A DNA stretch of 64,000 bases from the NCBI GenBank assembly GCA_002633005.1, contig NMRA01000316.1, positions 13,598 through 77,597 on the forward strand, written 5' to 3'. The notes below the pieces were generated by a model. The model had not been told where the DNA came from. It did no database searches and saw only the letters and a program-made list of their open reading frames with translations. The DNA comes from Phoronis australis (lineage: Eukaryota > Phoronida > Phoronidae). Each line of letters opens with the position of its first letter. The first letter of the stretch is position 1. Positions 10,701-22,530 of this stretch are shown here, piece after piece. Both the position numbers and the translations under genes were made by a program.

Positions 10701-12651
10701 GTAACGATAATTGGTATAAGCCTGGGTCAATCACATTCTCTACCGCCATGATGGTATGAACACTAGTATGAACTGATTGTGAACAATGCAAGTCGTAGAC
10801 TTACGTAGTACTAGTAGTAGTACTAGTAGTAGTACTAGTAGTAGTAGTAGTACTAGTAGTAGTACTAGTGGTAGTACTAGTAGTAGTACTAGTAGTAGTA
10901 CAGTGAAGCCTGGGCCGCGGATGAGAACCCAGCTGATACCAGCCGTTAGAGAAAAGAAGCAATTTCTTCCTTATTTATAAAATTGACAAACGCACTCAAG
11001 AAGTGGTGAGTCCTTGATTGTAACGTCGCTTTTGTGTTTGGTCAAAGCATGATTCTTCGAAGTGCGCCAAAGTACGAGTGGCTCCCACCCGCACCGCTTG
11101 TTCCACACTGACACGGACGTTTCACATTCTTCTAAGGTGCAGACAACGATGCCATTTCAGTTCTTCTTTCATGCGCATATGAATTATATTTGTACACTGC
11201 TACTACTCTCTCGCTTGCAATAGCTGAATGTCCGCTTTCTCCGAAAAGTCCGGCTTCGCTAATATTGAGCCAGAAAAAGCGATCCGACGCGCGATTCGTT
11301 ACACAATACCATTGTGATACACTTGTGCTGTGAAATCTTCCGGGTGGACACTGTTTGCTTCCTCAGAACTCGAACATTTCAGCCTTGCCAGTTTTACTAG
11401 TCTATATAAGTAAGGTCCTTTTCTTTCTCGCAAAACATTAGCCTTTTCTTTACTTGATTTTCTCCACTGTTGCGTGATCATGGTTTGCTGAGGACCAATA
11501 TGTACGTGGTGGGTTCCATTTCAAAATGGAACCCATCCCATATCTTACCAGACGATGATGGTAGACTTTGCACACGATTTTTTAAAATGAATTTAACTAG
11601 AGGATTGGTTCGGCTCCTGCTGCTGACCAGCGGCTTCTTTGATAGATTATGGATGATTTCGTCTGTTTCCTCAGCTAACTGCCTTTCAGTTGAACTAAAC
11701 ACAGTTGACATGTATTTTCCATATCAGTTTGATTCCGTGGCGCTGGCATTGTTTTTCTAACCGTGATATTAGATCTAAAAATTACCCTGTATTTGCCGTA
11801 GTCTGAGTGTCATTGATGCGTATTATACAGTGGCAAGGAAAGGACATCACGCGTTTCGTGGGGTTTCGAGGTCCGGACATAATTAGCTCAGGTTCTAGAG
11901 ATCCCAACTTAATTATCTCATGATCTCGATATCTCATTTAGTGCATGCCATCAGGTCCACAGCACGTTGAATGAGAATAAGGTGAGTCGGAAGTACAACT
12001 CAAACAATGGATTTAATCTTGGAAAGAAACAAAACAGTTCGAGATCTTGACACAAAAAGAAAGTTTTTATTACCTCCTCAGGTTCCTTTTTGGTACCATC
12101 ATTAGCGATAGACATCTTCGACGTCTGTTGTCGAGACTAGGACTCAGGTGACGGAAGATTTATTCAGACATTGACGATGTCGATCGCTTCATTGACCGAC
12201 AAATACTGACGCCAGGACAGCCACTCGTCTACAAATATGTTACTTATAACTTAGTGGTGGAATGAGAACTTGTGAATTATTATCCACCTGGTGTCGTAAG
12301 GGAAAGACGCCAGAGGATTCTTGAGGAGGCGTTACAGTGTCGCAAGTCCAAACTAAGTGTTGCTTTTGCATTGTTTTGAATACCTGAAATCATATGGGAT
12401 ATGAATCAACGGACGAATTAGGGGAATTTCTAGATAATCAAATCAAGAGCCATGCCCTTTCCCAGCCACAGCACTATTAGGCGTGATTGCAAAGCAATTT
12501 TATTCGGTCGTTAGGCCTAGTAATCGATCGCTGTACTTTAATGAAGTTGTTTTCAGCCAATGACGCGAGTCTTGTTCATCAACTTATCCATGGATAGTAG
12601 AAGATTCTGAACATTCTGTTAAAACATCAAATAATACATCTACTTTTGCAG
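4770..12651 (+). other. Intron(s) of fibrinogen-related gene A
   Basis: About 7.9 kb between the PAN exon and the fibrinogen exon. Splice phases require at least one small linking exon here, supplying the usual N-terminal edge of the fibrinogen domain. I could not choose it with confidence: open frames at 5295-5654 and 8180-8458 are preserved in both duplicated copies, but the intron is highly similar everywhere, so preservation is weak evidence. From 11525 to 12651 the sequence is unique to this copy and shows no coding signal. Confidence 0.5.
10805..10901. repeat. TAGTAC/TAG microsatellite
   Basis: About 97 bp of mixed TAG and TAC triplets forming repeated ACTAGTAGT units, which in one frame would read as a serine/threonine run. 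The equivalent site in the right-hand duplicated unit (33369-33404) is only about 36 bp long, so the array has expanded or contracted since the duplication. Confidence 0.9.
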
Positions 12652-13256
12652 ATGTCGCATATACGGGATTTCTGTTAGTGAGACCAAAAACCGCCCCAAA
12701 AAGTTTCGTTGTTTATTGTGACATGGGTTGGACGATTATTCAGCGCAGGTTTGATGGAAGTTTGGATTTCCATAAAACGTGGACGGAATACAAAGTTGGA
12801 TTTGGAGAATTGGACGGTGAAATGTGGCTCGGCAATGACAACATTCACTACATCACCCAGCAAGGACAGTACAAGATACAGTACACTGTCACGCTATGGA
12901 ATGGCTCAGACATAACACTTGATCACAACTTCTTTGCAATTGCCAGTGAGAGAGAAAAGTATAGGATCAATGTATCAACTCCATGGCCGACGTCTGAAAT
13001 GTTAGACGGCTTGGAGATCTTCAACGGTAATAAATTCAGCACCTTCGACTCGGACAGTGATAAATGCAACTGCAATTGCGCTCTTCAGAATAGTGGTGGG
13101 TGGTGGTACAAGAGCTGTTGTAAGCTCTGCCCCAATAACTTCTACCCCCACGGTCAAAATTGTCCGAGAATTTTCAACAGGTGTATGAAGCTTCAATATA
13201 AAAACTCAAACAATTTCTTGTTGAAGTGCACCACCTTCAAAATAAAGAGGGCTTGA
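12652..13256 (+). CDS. Terminal exon of fibrinogen-related gene A: fibrinogen C-terminal domain
   Basis: The exon follows the acceptor TTTTGCAG, enters in phase 1 and ends at TGA (13254-13256), encoding about 200 residues. Family landmarks appear in order: SFVVYCDM, GWTIIQRRFDGSLDF, WTEYKVGFG, GEMWLGNDNIHYIT, then FSTFDSDSDK near the calcium-binding region, GGWWYKSC and a short basic C-terminus. This is the C-terminal globular domain of fibrinogen-related proteins, a secreted recognition module widely used in invertebrate immunity. The usual three-glycine stretch between CDM and GWT is shortened to CDMGWT. An extra cysteine cluster (KCNCNC, SCCKLC) lies around the GGWWY motif. The upstream PAN exon is its probable 5' partner. 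The right-hand duplicated unit has no equivalent exon. Confidence 0.85.
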
Positions 13257-16059
13257 TCATCCCTGCGGCTTCAGAGGAAGATATATAAGGACGCATTACC
13301 AATTGAATGAGGCTTTTCTTTATCTTTTTAATGTTCACATAGAAAAACAAAATGTACTATAGTTGGAGTTAAATATAATAAGCGTGATATGGGAGTCAAA
13401 TTATTACACGCACACACCCGTATGTTTTAGTGCAATGGGAGGAATCTGGTTTTAACGGCAAAAGAGGACGTCGCAGCAGTGGCCTTCTTCTTTGAAGCGT
13501 TTCAGACTGCATGGTGGAGCCAGTAGTTAATAGTGAAGAAACTGCGTCCCAAGGCTCATGTTTAAAGATAATGTATTACAGTATAGTAAATAGAACCCAA
13601 GGGTAGTGTGTGCATCAGATCGAGAAGTATGACATATTCACGAATCCCTTCAAACTGAGGACATACCACAGCTGGTGTTTAACGAACATCAGTACAGAAT
13701 CGAGTATTGTATATGTATTTGTTTGTTTTTAAACTGAGGACATGCATTTTGATTAATGTTTTGAATCTCTTATGGACTTTCTTACCCGTTTTAATGAATT
13801 GTTTTAATTATCGTCTATCTATATTGTACACGTTGCTGATTTCAGGTAATTTTAAGAAACATACTAGCCAGCTTCTAGGAATTACCCAATCATTTCCTGG
13901 ACAGCAATGGTGACTGACTCCATGTTAGCTTTGAAAAAATAAAGCAAATATTTTGCATTCAAAGAAATACTTGAGTAATTCAACATTTGTCGAGATAGTA
14001 AGTCTATTAGTTGGTAACTAGAAACTGTTTTTGTGGAAAAACATTGAATAAGTAAGGTAGAAGCATTTTAATCATCCCAAATATAAAAATAGAACAACAA
14101 TAATGAATAAACTGATATAATCACACCCTTGTTCAACAAAAAGAGAAATATTGACACAAGTTCAAGTTCTTTTTCGGCCTTCAGAACATTTCACATGTTC
14201 AAAGTTATTGACACAAGGAAATTATCAAGTTCTCAAGTGGAGAATAAATTAGTTTTATTCCTTTCCTAGAGGAACATAAAATTCCAAATCTAATATCAGA
14301 AAATGTCAGCAAATATGTCGCGTTAAGTAGTCACTAGATTTCTTGATACAGTAACCCCCGTTTCATTATTCTTTATGGCGTCTTTTCTAACCCATTGTCC
14401 ATTTCGTGAGATTTCATTGTCACGCGTGGTCAAGTAAATGTTTCAAAAATCCAAATGGAAGAACGGTGGGTTTCTGCAGTAATGTGACATTAAGTTTGTA
14501 AAAATATTCCTGTTTAAATGGGATTGGTGGATTTTTTAACAATGCAAGAACTGGACAGCAAAAAGAGGAACATTCGGACAGAAAATGAGAGTGAGTGATG
14601 CTTTTCTTTTTGCTGATACCATACTTTATTGCATTTGATGCCCGAGTCCCAAAGTACAATAACAAACATTTATACAAGCAACATTAAGTACTAGACATCG
14701 AGTAAAACAATTTTCTCTACGCACTGTGGCTAAATAAAACAACCCAAGAATGTTTACATCATGAGTCATCATAATCTTTTTGAAGTATAGGGGTTATGCC
14801 TACTTTTAAAGAAACTAGACTACTTTAGTGAGACCTCTCTACAGCCACAACACCTAATCAGGAAACTGGCCAAGATGGATCCGTAACTCTAGTGACTCTT
14901 ATAAGGGAAGGCAATTTTATTAAGAAGCTGAAATTAACATGAATGCTACATCAAGATCTTGAAGCAAAGAAACATATTTGACAATTTTTGAATAGTAAAA
15001 AGGTGCATAAACGACCATGTAGATACCCACATTGAGTGTTAATGAAGCTGTGAACACATGCCGGACTGAACCAATGTTATGAATATTTCAAGACTCTGTC
15101 CTCGCATACAGTATTCCCTAACTGCACCAACTGTATAAAGGTTTTGGGAGAAAGATGAATACGTGTTACTATTTAAAACCTAACCGGCATTTCTGAAATG
15201 CAACCCCAGAGAACACCTAAAACGAATAACATTCCAGAGACTGCATGAAACTATAACTTCAAATTCCCTTCTATCTGTCAAAAATGATCTCAGGTTTTTG
15301 ATAACACGGAATACCTAAATGAATAAAAGTTACTTAGAATAAACACCTCACAATATTGGCCTTAATTTCCGAAAAACTTTGTTTTGCTTTTCCAAACTTA
15401 CAGTATCACAGCTTTCAACCCTATTCCAGGGAGAGAGTCAAAATTCCGTCACCGCGTTTTGCCCGAAACTTTAAGACAGGCTTTTTGATAGATTCTGAAA
15501 ATCCCTGAAATGTTGGCGGATGTACTTTCCCTTTTATTATGAAAAACTAATGACTGAGACTCGAAAACAAGCTAATTTATTTCACTTCATACCATGTAAT
15601 ACTGGATAATTAGCCTTAAACGGCATTCGCTTATCACAAGTAAAAACTTTTGAACGGCTTCCTTGCTCTTCACTAAAATGCCGTGGATAAAAAGGTGATT
15701 TTTGTCTAAGATAAAAATTAATTTTCAGAAAACACCAAAAGAAAGAGAACAATAGCATTCGTGTGAAAATTTGACCCTGCCCTTTCTTTAATCATGTCTT
15801 AATTTTTGTAAAACTTACCTCTCTCCCACAATTTTGACTATACTCGGTCGCTGCTAGTTTTCGAAACTGCCGATGGGGCGTGGCGATTAAATGTCATGTA
15901 ATGCTAAATTTGGCATATTCTTGGATACGTTTGTGCTTTACAAAATGTTTTAATGGGCCAAAGTCACAGGACAAACTGATGGACAACTGATTGAGCGAAC
16001 AGAGTTTGATGTATAGGATAACAGCTCAAATCACTTTGGTTCGAGACTAGTTAACATCA
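13257..16059. other. No gene seen
   Basis: AT-rich sequence downstream of the fibrinogen exon. Candidate AATAAA-like signals occur at about 13938 (AAAAAATAAAGC), which could serve the gene's 3' end about 680 bp past the stop. I see no convincing coding region, tRNA or repeat array in the rest. Confidence 0.35.
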
Positions 16060-16290
16060 GATGCTCGTTCGCAGGAAAATCCATCTCTAAGTGATCAACT
16101 CTTATGTGTCTTTACAAGAGGGAAATACAACAGACGTTTTATCAACAAGATGGCTTTTATTTACCACTAAGCCTATCTCCATTCACGAGAGCCATGTGCA
16201 CATACAAACAGCGCCATCTATAATCTATGTCATTCGTCGCTCTTTTCCTTTAACAAATACTAAAATGAACAGAGAGTGACACTGACTACC
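16060..16290 (-). mobile_element. Probable 3' LTR / polypurine region of the gypsy fragment
   Basis: Immediately downstream (minus strand) of the pol-end ORF is a purine tract AAAGGAAAAGAG, then GATGGCGCTGTTTG and, further on, a polyadenylation signal in GGTAAATAAAAGCC. This order is what a Ty3/gypsy element shows between pol and the 3' LTR. The exact LTR ends are not defined because no second LTR is present to compare. Confidence 0.4.
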
Positions 16291-16296
16291 TAATAA

Positions 16297-16704
16297 CTAT
16301 AAACGCATAACACAACTATTGTGAACTAATGCTTGTTTGGAAAGTAAAACGTCTTCACTATATCTAATTGGCTTATTTGCCACACAACCTAATCCAATTC
16401 TATAAGGAGAATCCGACTGGGCAATCTTACCATGTTGATTTTCAGGATGTTTTGTGATTTCCTGATATGATCCTTCGTGAACACACGATTCATTTTCCGT
16501 TGGTGCTTCAGGTGCGGAGACTGTGTGTGCGCTCTCTTCAACTGACATCATTGGATGACGGTCGAGTGTACATGCAGGCCTATGCGTGACCTTCTCAGTA
16601 GTCGAAGTGTTCGCCTGCAGGTGATTCCTGTTACTTCTGATCACGTGGCGTGTCGTCAGATCTCTGATGAAGTACGACCGTTCTGCGACGGACTGTTTTA
16701 TCAC
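16297..16704 (-). pseudogene. C-terminal end of a Ty3/gypsy pol polyprotein
   Basis: This minus-strand open frame of about 135 residues begins ERSYFIRDLTTRHVIRSNRN, the pattern that follows the integrase core in Ty3/gypsy pol proteins (an arginine-serine-tyrosine followed by an RRNRRHL-like motif). It is followed by a low-complexity acidic tail. Reverse transcriptase, RNase H and the integrase catalytic core are absent upstream, where an AT-rich region and a minisatellite occur instead. This is a 5'-truncated relic, not an active element. Confidence 0.65.
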
Positions 16705-16898
16705 TAAGGCTGGGTCCTACTTTCCCTTCTGAGAACTTTGCATTATATCGAGATTAGTATTTGAATACTTTTGCATATCGAGAATCGTGATATATAATAA
16801 CGCAGTGGTACAAACACGTACGTTGTATAACCTATATATTTTATAGAGATCAATAAAAGTATACATCCAAGTCATGAAATCAAAAACAAAAGAGTCCG

Positions 16899-17168
16899 CT
16901 TTTTATAACTATAGTAAGTAGAGAGGTTAGCTTCAGGTAGCAATATAATAGATACAACAACTTAGCCTGCTTTTTATAACTACCGTAAGTAAAGAGGTTA
17001 GCTTCAGGTAGCAATACAATAGATATAACATGAGCCTGCTTTTTATAAGTATAGTAAGTAGAGAGGTGAGCTTCAGGTAGCAATACAATAGATATAACAA
17101 GAGTCTGCTTTTTATAAGTATAGTAAGTAGAGAGGTGAGCTTCAGATAGCAATACAATAGGTATTATA
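16899..17168. repeat. Four-copy ~70-bp minisatellite
   Basis: Four units begin with CTTTTTATAA at 16899, 16970, 17039 and 17108 (periods 71, 69, 69). Each contains GTAAGTAGAGAGGT and AGCTTCAG-TAGCAAT. On the minus strand the array gives a repetitive open frame (repeated YCYLKLTSLLT) that is a by-product of the repeat and not a gene. Confidence 0.9.
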
Positions 17169-20100
17169 AAATCATGAGCCATGGAGGATAAAATTGTGGT
17201 CATTATCAATTATGTCCTATTACTTCACTTAAGAGCTTTTAAAGCAGTACTGTATGGTGCTCAGTAGATGGGGGTGTTTCACTGGGCTCATTCGTGGCGT
17301 AGCTGAGATCTATTGGCTGGAAAAGTATCACTTACATTACAACAAATACAACATGCAGGAAAAATATGTGGCATCAGCAATATTGTCTGTGCAGCGTCAT
17401 TCACTCTTTCCCATTAATGCAGCTAAGTAACCACCCATCGGAGTAAAGTTGCTTTGGAATAACGCCTCATTGGTATATTTTTCAAGTAATGACCCTTCGG
17501 ACTATAGGTCCTTCGAAGTACAATGAAGGCCCATCACAGTAAAGACCTAAGCCCATACCAGTCTACTGGTCTTAATAAACATCACAGCATTTCCCCTTAC
17601 AAGGTCCTCACATTTGCTGTTTATCACCTATTCCTTGGATCTGAATGTATAAACACTGAAGTGAATTAAAGAAATGAAAGAAATTACAGTTTAGATCCAA
17701 TCATAGAATAGAAACACAAGTTATCAGTAGGCCCTAAGTCATGAAACACATGCAGGACAATTTCGGTTATAGTTTGATAGGTGGGTCCCTCACTCAAAAT
17801 TGATTTGAGAACCAGTTACTACCTCTAAATAACGGGCGTAATTCATTGGGTAAAATTGGCTCTAAAATCAAGTACCCATCATCCCGGCCACTTATCTGAT
17901 TACAAATCACTCTGCCAACATAATTAGCTGACTGGCAGCATTTTCACAAAAAGAATTCTTTGTATCACTCGTATATCTCACCTGTCTTTATCATTGGGGA
18001 GAAGTGCAAGTCCCGAGTTTTCAACTGACTGTTGCTGCAGCGCAAAAAACTCCTCTGATCCTCTTTTTAGGAACTGCAGCCACCATATCTTATTTTGAAG
18101 TTACTTGACACAGCACTACTCTTAGAAGTATTAACTATGGGAAATCTATATGAACTACATAGATAAAATATATTGTCTCTGTGACCACTGACCACGAGTA
18201 TCGCCATATTCCTTTTTCGCATTCACACCCGCTAGACGTCTCTACGGTCCACGAAACAACAATGGCCGCCAGTGGCCTTCCAATAGGATTTCGCTAGGTG
18301 AAACGTCTCCCTCTCTACGGTCTCTGATATAGCAAAAACGGGTAATGAGGCTAAATCTCGCGATATAATACCGGTTCATAGCCGCGCCAAAAGTAAACCG
18401 CGGAAAAACGGTTCGTTATTGTTTTGATTTGAATGAGTTTCGTAGCAGTTAGGATTACCTTCTTAAAATGGTAATTATAATCCTTGTAGCTGCGAAAATC
18501 CGTATTTGTCGACTCGTTTATGTATCAAAATAAAGACTTAGCTCCCTTGTCATACATACTTGGGGAATGCCCAATCGATGAAATCCCCGAGTAGAATTGC
18601 TACGTATGCGGACGATAATGGGGTACTTGTAGTATTAATTGAAGCAATTTAAAAAAAGTCATTGAAACGATTTAGTTATCACTAAGTGAACATAAAAAGT
18701 TCACTGCACGATTAAAATAAATAAAACTAGTAGAAGAGGCACAATTGACAGATCAGCTGATTGCACCATTGTCGTTCCTACACTGAACTGCAATTTGATT
18801 GCTTATTGGCCCTGTACTTCAGCCAAGTTTATAGTAGATCTTCGAGATATTATGGCAGGATTAGCAACTGGAAAAGTGTTGGCACATTTGAATATCAACT
18901 TCACTGTTAAAGATGAGAAAACAGATTGTTGAGCTGACGGAAATGTTCGGAATAAATGACGTGCACTAGATTACAATGCCAGAACAGCAACAGTTTTTTC
19001 GCAGGACGACAGTGATGACGTTACTAATGATGAATAAAGTAGTGGTGACGTTTTTAGTACTGGTTCCAGTTAATGATATAGTTAAAAGGAAATTATCAAG
19101 TTGTGTATGTGACCGTGTGAAACGCTTGCAAAACAAGGGGTTAACTTCCAACGTGGCAATAATTGTGGTAATCGACGAAGGACACATTGTGCTACAATGG
19201 TGAATTTAATGCAGAAAAAAATGATTCCAAAAATATCTATTCACATCGCAATAGGTTCCACAGCGCCAAATATTTATACATCTTTTAATAAACTATTGAC
19301 CCGAAATTTCCCAATCTGTGCCTGGAAGTTTTATGGAAAACTGGAAAAGCTGCCAAAAAATAATCGAAAACATAATTTGTTCAATGTGCTAAATAAAAAT
19401 AAAAAATCCAAACCAAAAGACATGACAACCTGGAATTAACTTGGAACCCTGTAGCCCTTTTAGGGCACACTAAAGTATAAAAAACGGAAGCACAGAGTCG
19501 GAAATTCACCTCATTAAAATCAGATTTTCACGGATCATTGTAGTGTCAGAATTGACCATTGATTTCTGATTTTTGACAGAGACACCATCAGTGATATTGT
19601 TATCAAAGCAACAAATGTACAGAGAATGTCATTCAGGCATGCATTCTCAACCTTAACTATATGTACAGGTAGGAAATCCAAAATCTATAACATTTTAAAT
19701 CTTTGTACGGTTAAAAGTAATCAAACAATAGTGTCTTATCAGATGGCACAAGTTCCCTTGGTGTGTATCCGGCTAACCAATTAAAATATTACTCTTTGAT
19801 TGAAACTCCCTGAAGCATATTAAGCACAAACTGGGGTCATTCAGTGGCTACCTCCGTATGCAACTGATTTTGACAACACACACATCATTTCTTTTGAGGA
19901 AACACCCCTGCAGCTTACATATCAGAGATTCTCTCAAGATTTTTAGATCAAACGCAATATGTCACGACTCTTCAACCACAGGGGCACTAACACTCTTATC
20001 ATCTGCCTCACAGTCATTAACTGAAATGGACTATGGTGTTTTGGTGTCATTTGTGCATTCTTCTTTTTTATTGAAATATTGTTAACATATCAGTTTCTGT

Positions 20101-20356
20101 AACTCTATCGTTTTGCAAAATATTGCTCCCAACTTCTACTCACACTGGCCTATGGCCTCAATTCCGAATATGCACGTGTACAATACATAAACAGTTCCAT
20201 TGATCAATTGTTGTTTAAAATGACACGACTTTACAAGTACGCATACTGCTGTTTGTATGCATGGGCGCTCCAGGGGGACACAGGAAATCGGTGCAGATGC
20301 ACAATTCGTAGGCCTGAACCTAGTACCCCCGTGTTTTTTAATCCTCGTTGATTTCA
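17169..20356. other. Mostly featureless; a CpG-richer stretch at 18190-18430
   Basis: I find no convincing gene. The interval 18190-18430 is richer in CG dinucleotides than its surroundings and contains CAACAATGGCCGCC and several GGAAA/CGCG elements, which could be a promoter, but no first exon is evident beside it. Short frames at 18976-19439 lack recognisable domains. Confidence 0.3.
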
Positions 20357-20423
20357 TTCAGTAAAGGGTCCCCATACCGAGAAATTGGAGGCCCCCTTTA
20401 TTTTAGGCTGGGTGCGCGCATGG
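20357..20423 (-). mobile_element. MITE fragment (CATGCGCGCACCCAG family), head-to-head partner
   Basis: Reading leftwards from CCATGCGCGCACCCAGCC at 20423, this matches the first ~65 bp of the family (GGGGGC, CCAATTTCT, TGGGGACC). It stops after that, so it is truncated. It faces the next copy across a 15-bp spacer. Confidence 0.7.
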
Positions 20424-20438
20424 TATGCTGATCGATTT

Positions 20439-20650
20439 CCATGCGCGCACCCAGCCTTTAATATGAGGGGCTCGAATTTCTGACGATGTGGACCTTTTGC
20501 TGACAAAAAAATGGGAGGACTAAAAAAACAGGGCACCACCTTCAGTGTGAGTTTGCGCCTACTTAGTGTAATTTTATCTCGTTTTCCCGGACTTTTTGTT
20601 TCTCTGAGGCGTACCTTTTTGCTCACTTCGCCAAATTTTTCTACTTGGAG
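20439..20650 (+). mobile_element. MITE copy 1 (CATGCGCGCACCCAG family)
   Basis: Starts with CCATGCGCGCACCCAGCC and continues with the family sequence AGGGGCTCGAATTTCTGACG, TGTGGACCTTTT, GGGCACCAC, TTTTTGTTTCT and CACTTCGCC. The right terminal repeat seen in the copy at 38215-38459 is missing, so this copy is truncated on the right. No coding capacity. Confidence 0.75.
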
Positions 20651-21984
20651 TTGAAGTGTTTCATACGCGTGCCTCAAATCTTTTTGTTTGAAATTTAAAG
20701 CAAGTGGCGTTCAAGAAATTTTTAGACCCATACTAAAAACTTTGGGAATGCAGTGATGTAATGGCGCGCCGGAGAGCCCAGGCCCTAGCAGCACTCATTG
20801 AGAATTTCAGCCAAAGCACTAGGAATTTTGTCTTTGCAATGTTTTATATGACCTTTTCAGCAATGCGTGGGTCACATGTTTACATTGTTTTTGGTACCAG
20901 TATTTTAAAACCTCATTAGTATTTAAAATTTCAAATTTTATTCTTAAAATTCCCCGGCTTCAATAAAACCACCGTGCTTTTGTTTACATAGCGTTCATCA
21001 TCAATATGGTGGACCGTGTGTCACGCGCTGTCTGGCTTGCGGGTATATATAGCCGCGTCGTCTCTATGTATATACCTCATTGGTCGGACGAGACTCTTCG
21101 TGCTCAAAATACGTATATGACTTTCCACTTGATAAAGACCGTGTCCGATTTCGGGGCGTGGGGCGAGACCTCTTGATAACCATGCACTTATCATTATTTT
21201 TGGTGCAATACCTTTAGGAATAGTGTTAATGAAACACATTACGCGCCCATACTAGGTCTACTCGTAGTGAGGTGATGTGTGAATCCTCCTGCTCATCAAC
21301 GCTACAACCCGCACATAAATGTATTGTTGACCCACATTTGAGTTGAAAGGTTGTCTGCTTTGAGTAGCACATGCTACAAATTACTTGTGAAAGAATTTGA
21401 ACAAGCTTCATCTTTTTTCTCAGGCACTACGTATTCGAGAAAATGCTCGTACAAAATAGCGTGGTTCTTAAAAGAGTGATTGGTGATCAGAGGCATATAT
21501 TCAAAAAGAAATACTTGTGGTGCGTTAAATGAAAATGAACTTTGTTAGAGCTACCGTTTTTATCATGAGGTTGGTGATTTTCTGTGCATGAAGCATGTGA
21601 TAAGCCACAATAACGAACAATGAGATTGATGACCTACGCCATCAATCCCTATTTTCGGGCAAGTTTAGTGTCTCAATATCCCGCAGGAGGAGCTAGGTGT
21701 TCTCTCATTTACTTCTGTCCAGCGACGCCAATTCTACACCCATTTCTAGCGTAAGTTTTTCCAAATTTCACAATTCTCCATTTTTCCCTCCGTCCCTACC
21801 CGTATGGACCAAAGTCTTCTGCCGGTCATTGGTATTGTTTCAGCGCCTACTGGAACCACTACAACAGTACATATTTGACACGCCGCTATAAAGAGGGCAC
21901 TAGAACTTGCTCAGATCACGGGAACCCGAATGAACTTCTGTTACCAGCTTCGCAGCTGGACACCCTCACACCGGCAACGGCTCC
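20651..21984. other. No gene seen
   Basis: Intergenic-looking sequence. A TATATATAG motif with CG-rich flanks at 21044-21058 resembles a core promoter, but no transcript structure can be proposed from sequence alone. Confidence 0.3.
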
Positions 21985-22530
21985 ATCAGGGATAAGCTAG
22001 ACCGTGACCACCGTTTCTAGCTGGCCCAGTAGAGACGGTGTAGCTTCATACCCTGGAAGCATCGGAAAATTGTGCTTACGCCGACTAAAACATCAAAGTC
22101 ACGCTGTTGTAAATACCTTTGGCGCATATAGAAACACCTTAGGAGGCCGTCGATGTCTTTCATTACTCCCGTTATCAAACGTTTTCCTCAAGCTGTCCCT
22201 TTTTCATTTCCCAAAATCGGTAACTGGCCGTTTTCGCACTGCGCACGCCGGGGGATTTGACGTCATGCCGAGAGCATTGTTAAAATTACCAATTCCCGAT
22301 TTTGGTAAGTGAACGAGGAATTGCTCGAAGAAAAAGTTTGATAACGGGAGTATTTAATCGAGTTAGAAGGAATTAAAGATATCGACGACCTCCCAAGGTG
22401 TCCCTCCGTGCGCAAAAGGTACTTATAATAACGTGATTAATTTATTAATCACTGAATTTGAAGCATAATTCGCCGAAAAATTTCCGTCTCAACTGGGCCA
22501 CCTAGAGACGTTGGTCCCTGTCTAGCGATA
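21985..22530. repeat. Long imperfect foldback (inverted repeat) of ~545 bp
   Basis: The two halves are imperfect reverse complements about a centre near 22257. Matching pairs, left arm against the reverse complement of the right arm, include GATAAGCTAGACCGTGACCA / TTATCGCTAGACAGGGACCA, GCTGGCCCAGTAGAGACGG / GGTGGCCCAGTTGAGACGG, TACCTTTGGCGCA / TACCTTTTGCGCA, ACACCTTAGGAGGCCGTCGA / ACACCTTGGGAGGTCGTCGA and ACTCCCGTTATCAAAC in both. Arms are about 245-270 bp with a short loop holding a TGACGTCA site. No coding sequence is present. It is probably a foldback transposon, but as RNA it would form a very long hairpin. Confidence 0.8.

Larger units (their letters stand above)
3291..11524 (+). repeat. 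Segmental duplication, left copy (A)
   Basis: This stretch is colinear with about 26431-34022. Similarity begins near CACAAGAAATTCT (3301) / CACAACAACTTTT (26433) and ends in the shared GTACGTGGTGGGTTCCATT (about 11505-11524 / 34003-34022), after which the two sequences are unrelated. Identity is high throughout, including the intron, so the event is fairly recent. Copy A is longer mainly because of a ~560-bp internal duplication of the promoter and start of exon 1 (3900-4480) and a longer microsatellite (10805-10901). It carries the 5' exon and most of intron 1 of the fibrinogen-related gene. Confidence 0.9.

Noticed and set aside
10786-10980. Serine-rich small protein
   Set aside because: It is the TAG/TAC microsatellite read in one frame; the other duplicated unit has a shorter array.
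16036-16060. Possible tRNA B-box (GGTTCGAGACT)
   Set aside because: No A-box or cloverleaf could be drawn around it; the same holds for GGTTCGAGC at 44986.
16899-17168. CRISPR-like regularly spaced repeat
   Set aside because: Units are contiguous with no unique spacers, and the genome is eukaryotic.
16880-17209. Minus-strand frame of ~109 residues with repeated YCYLKLTSLLT
   Set aside because: It is produced by the 70-bp minisatellite at 16899-17168; the repeat explains it fully.
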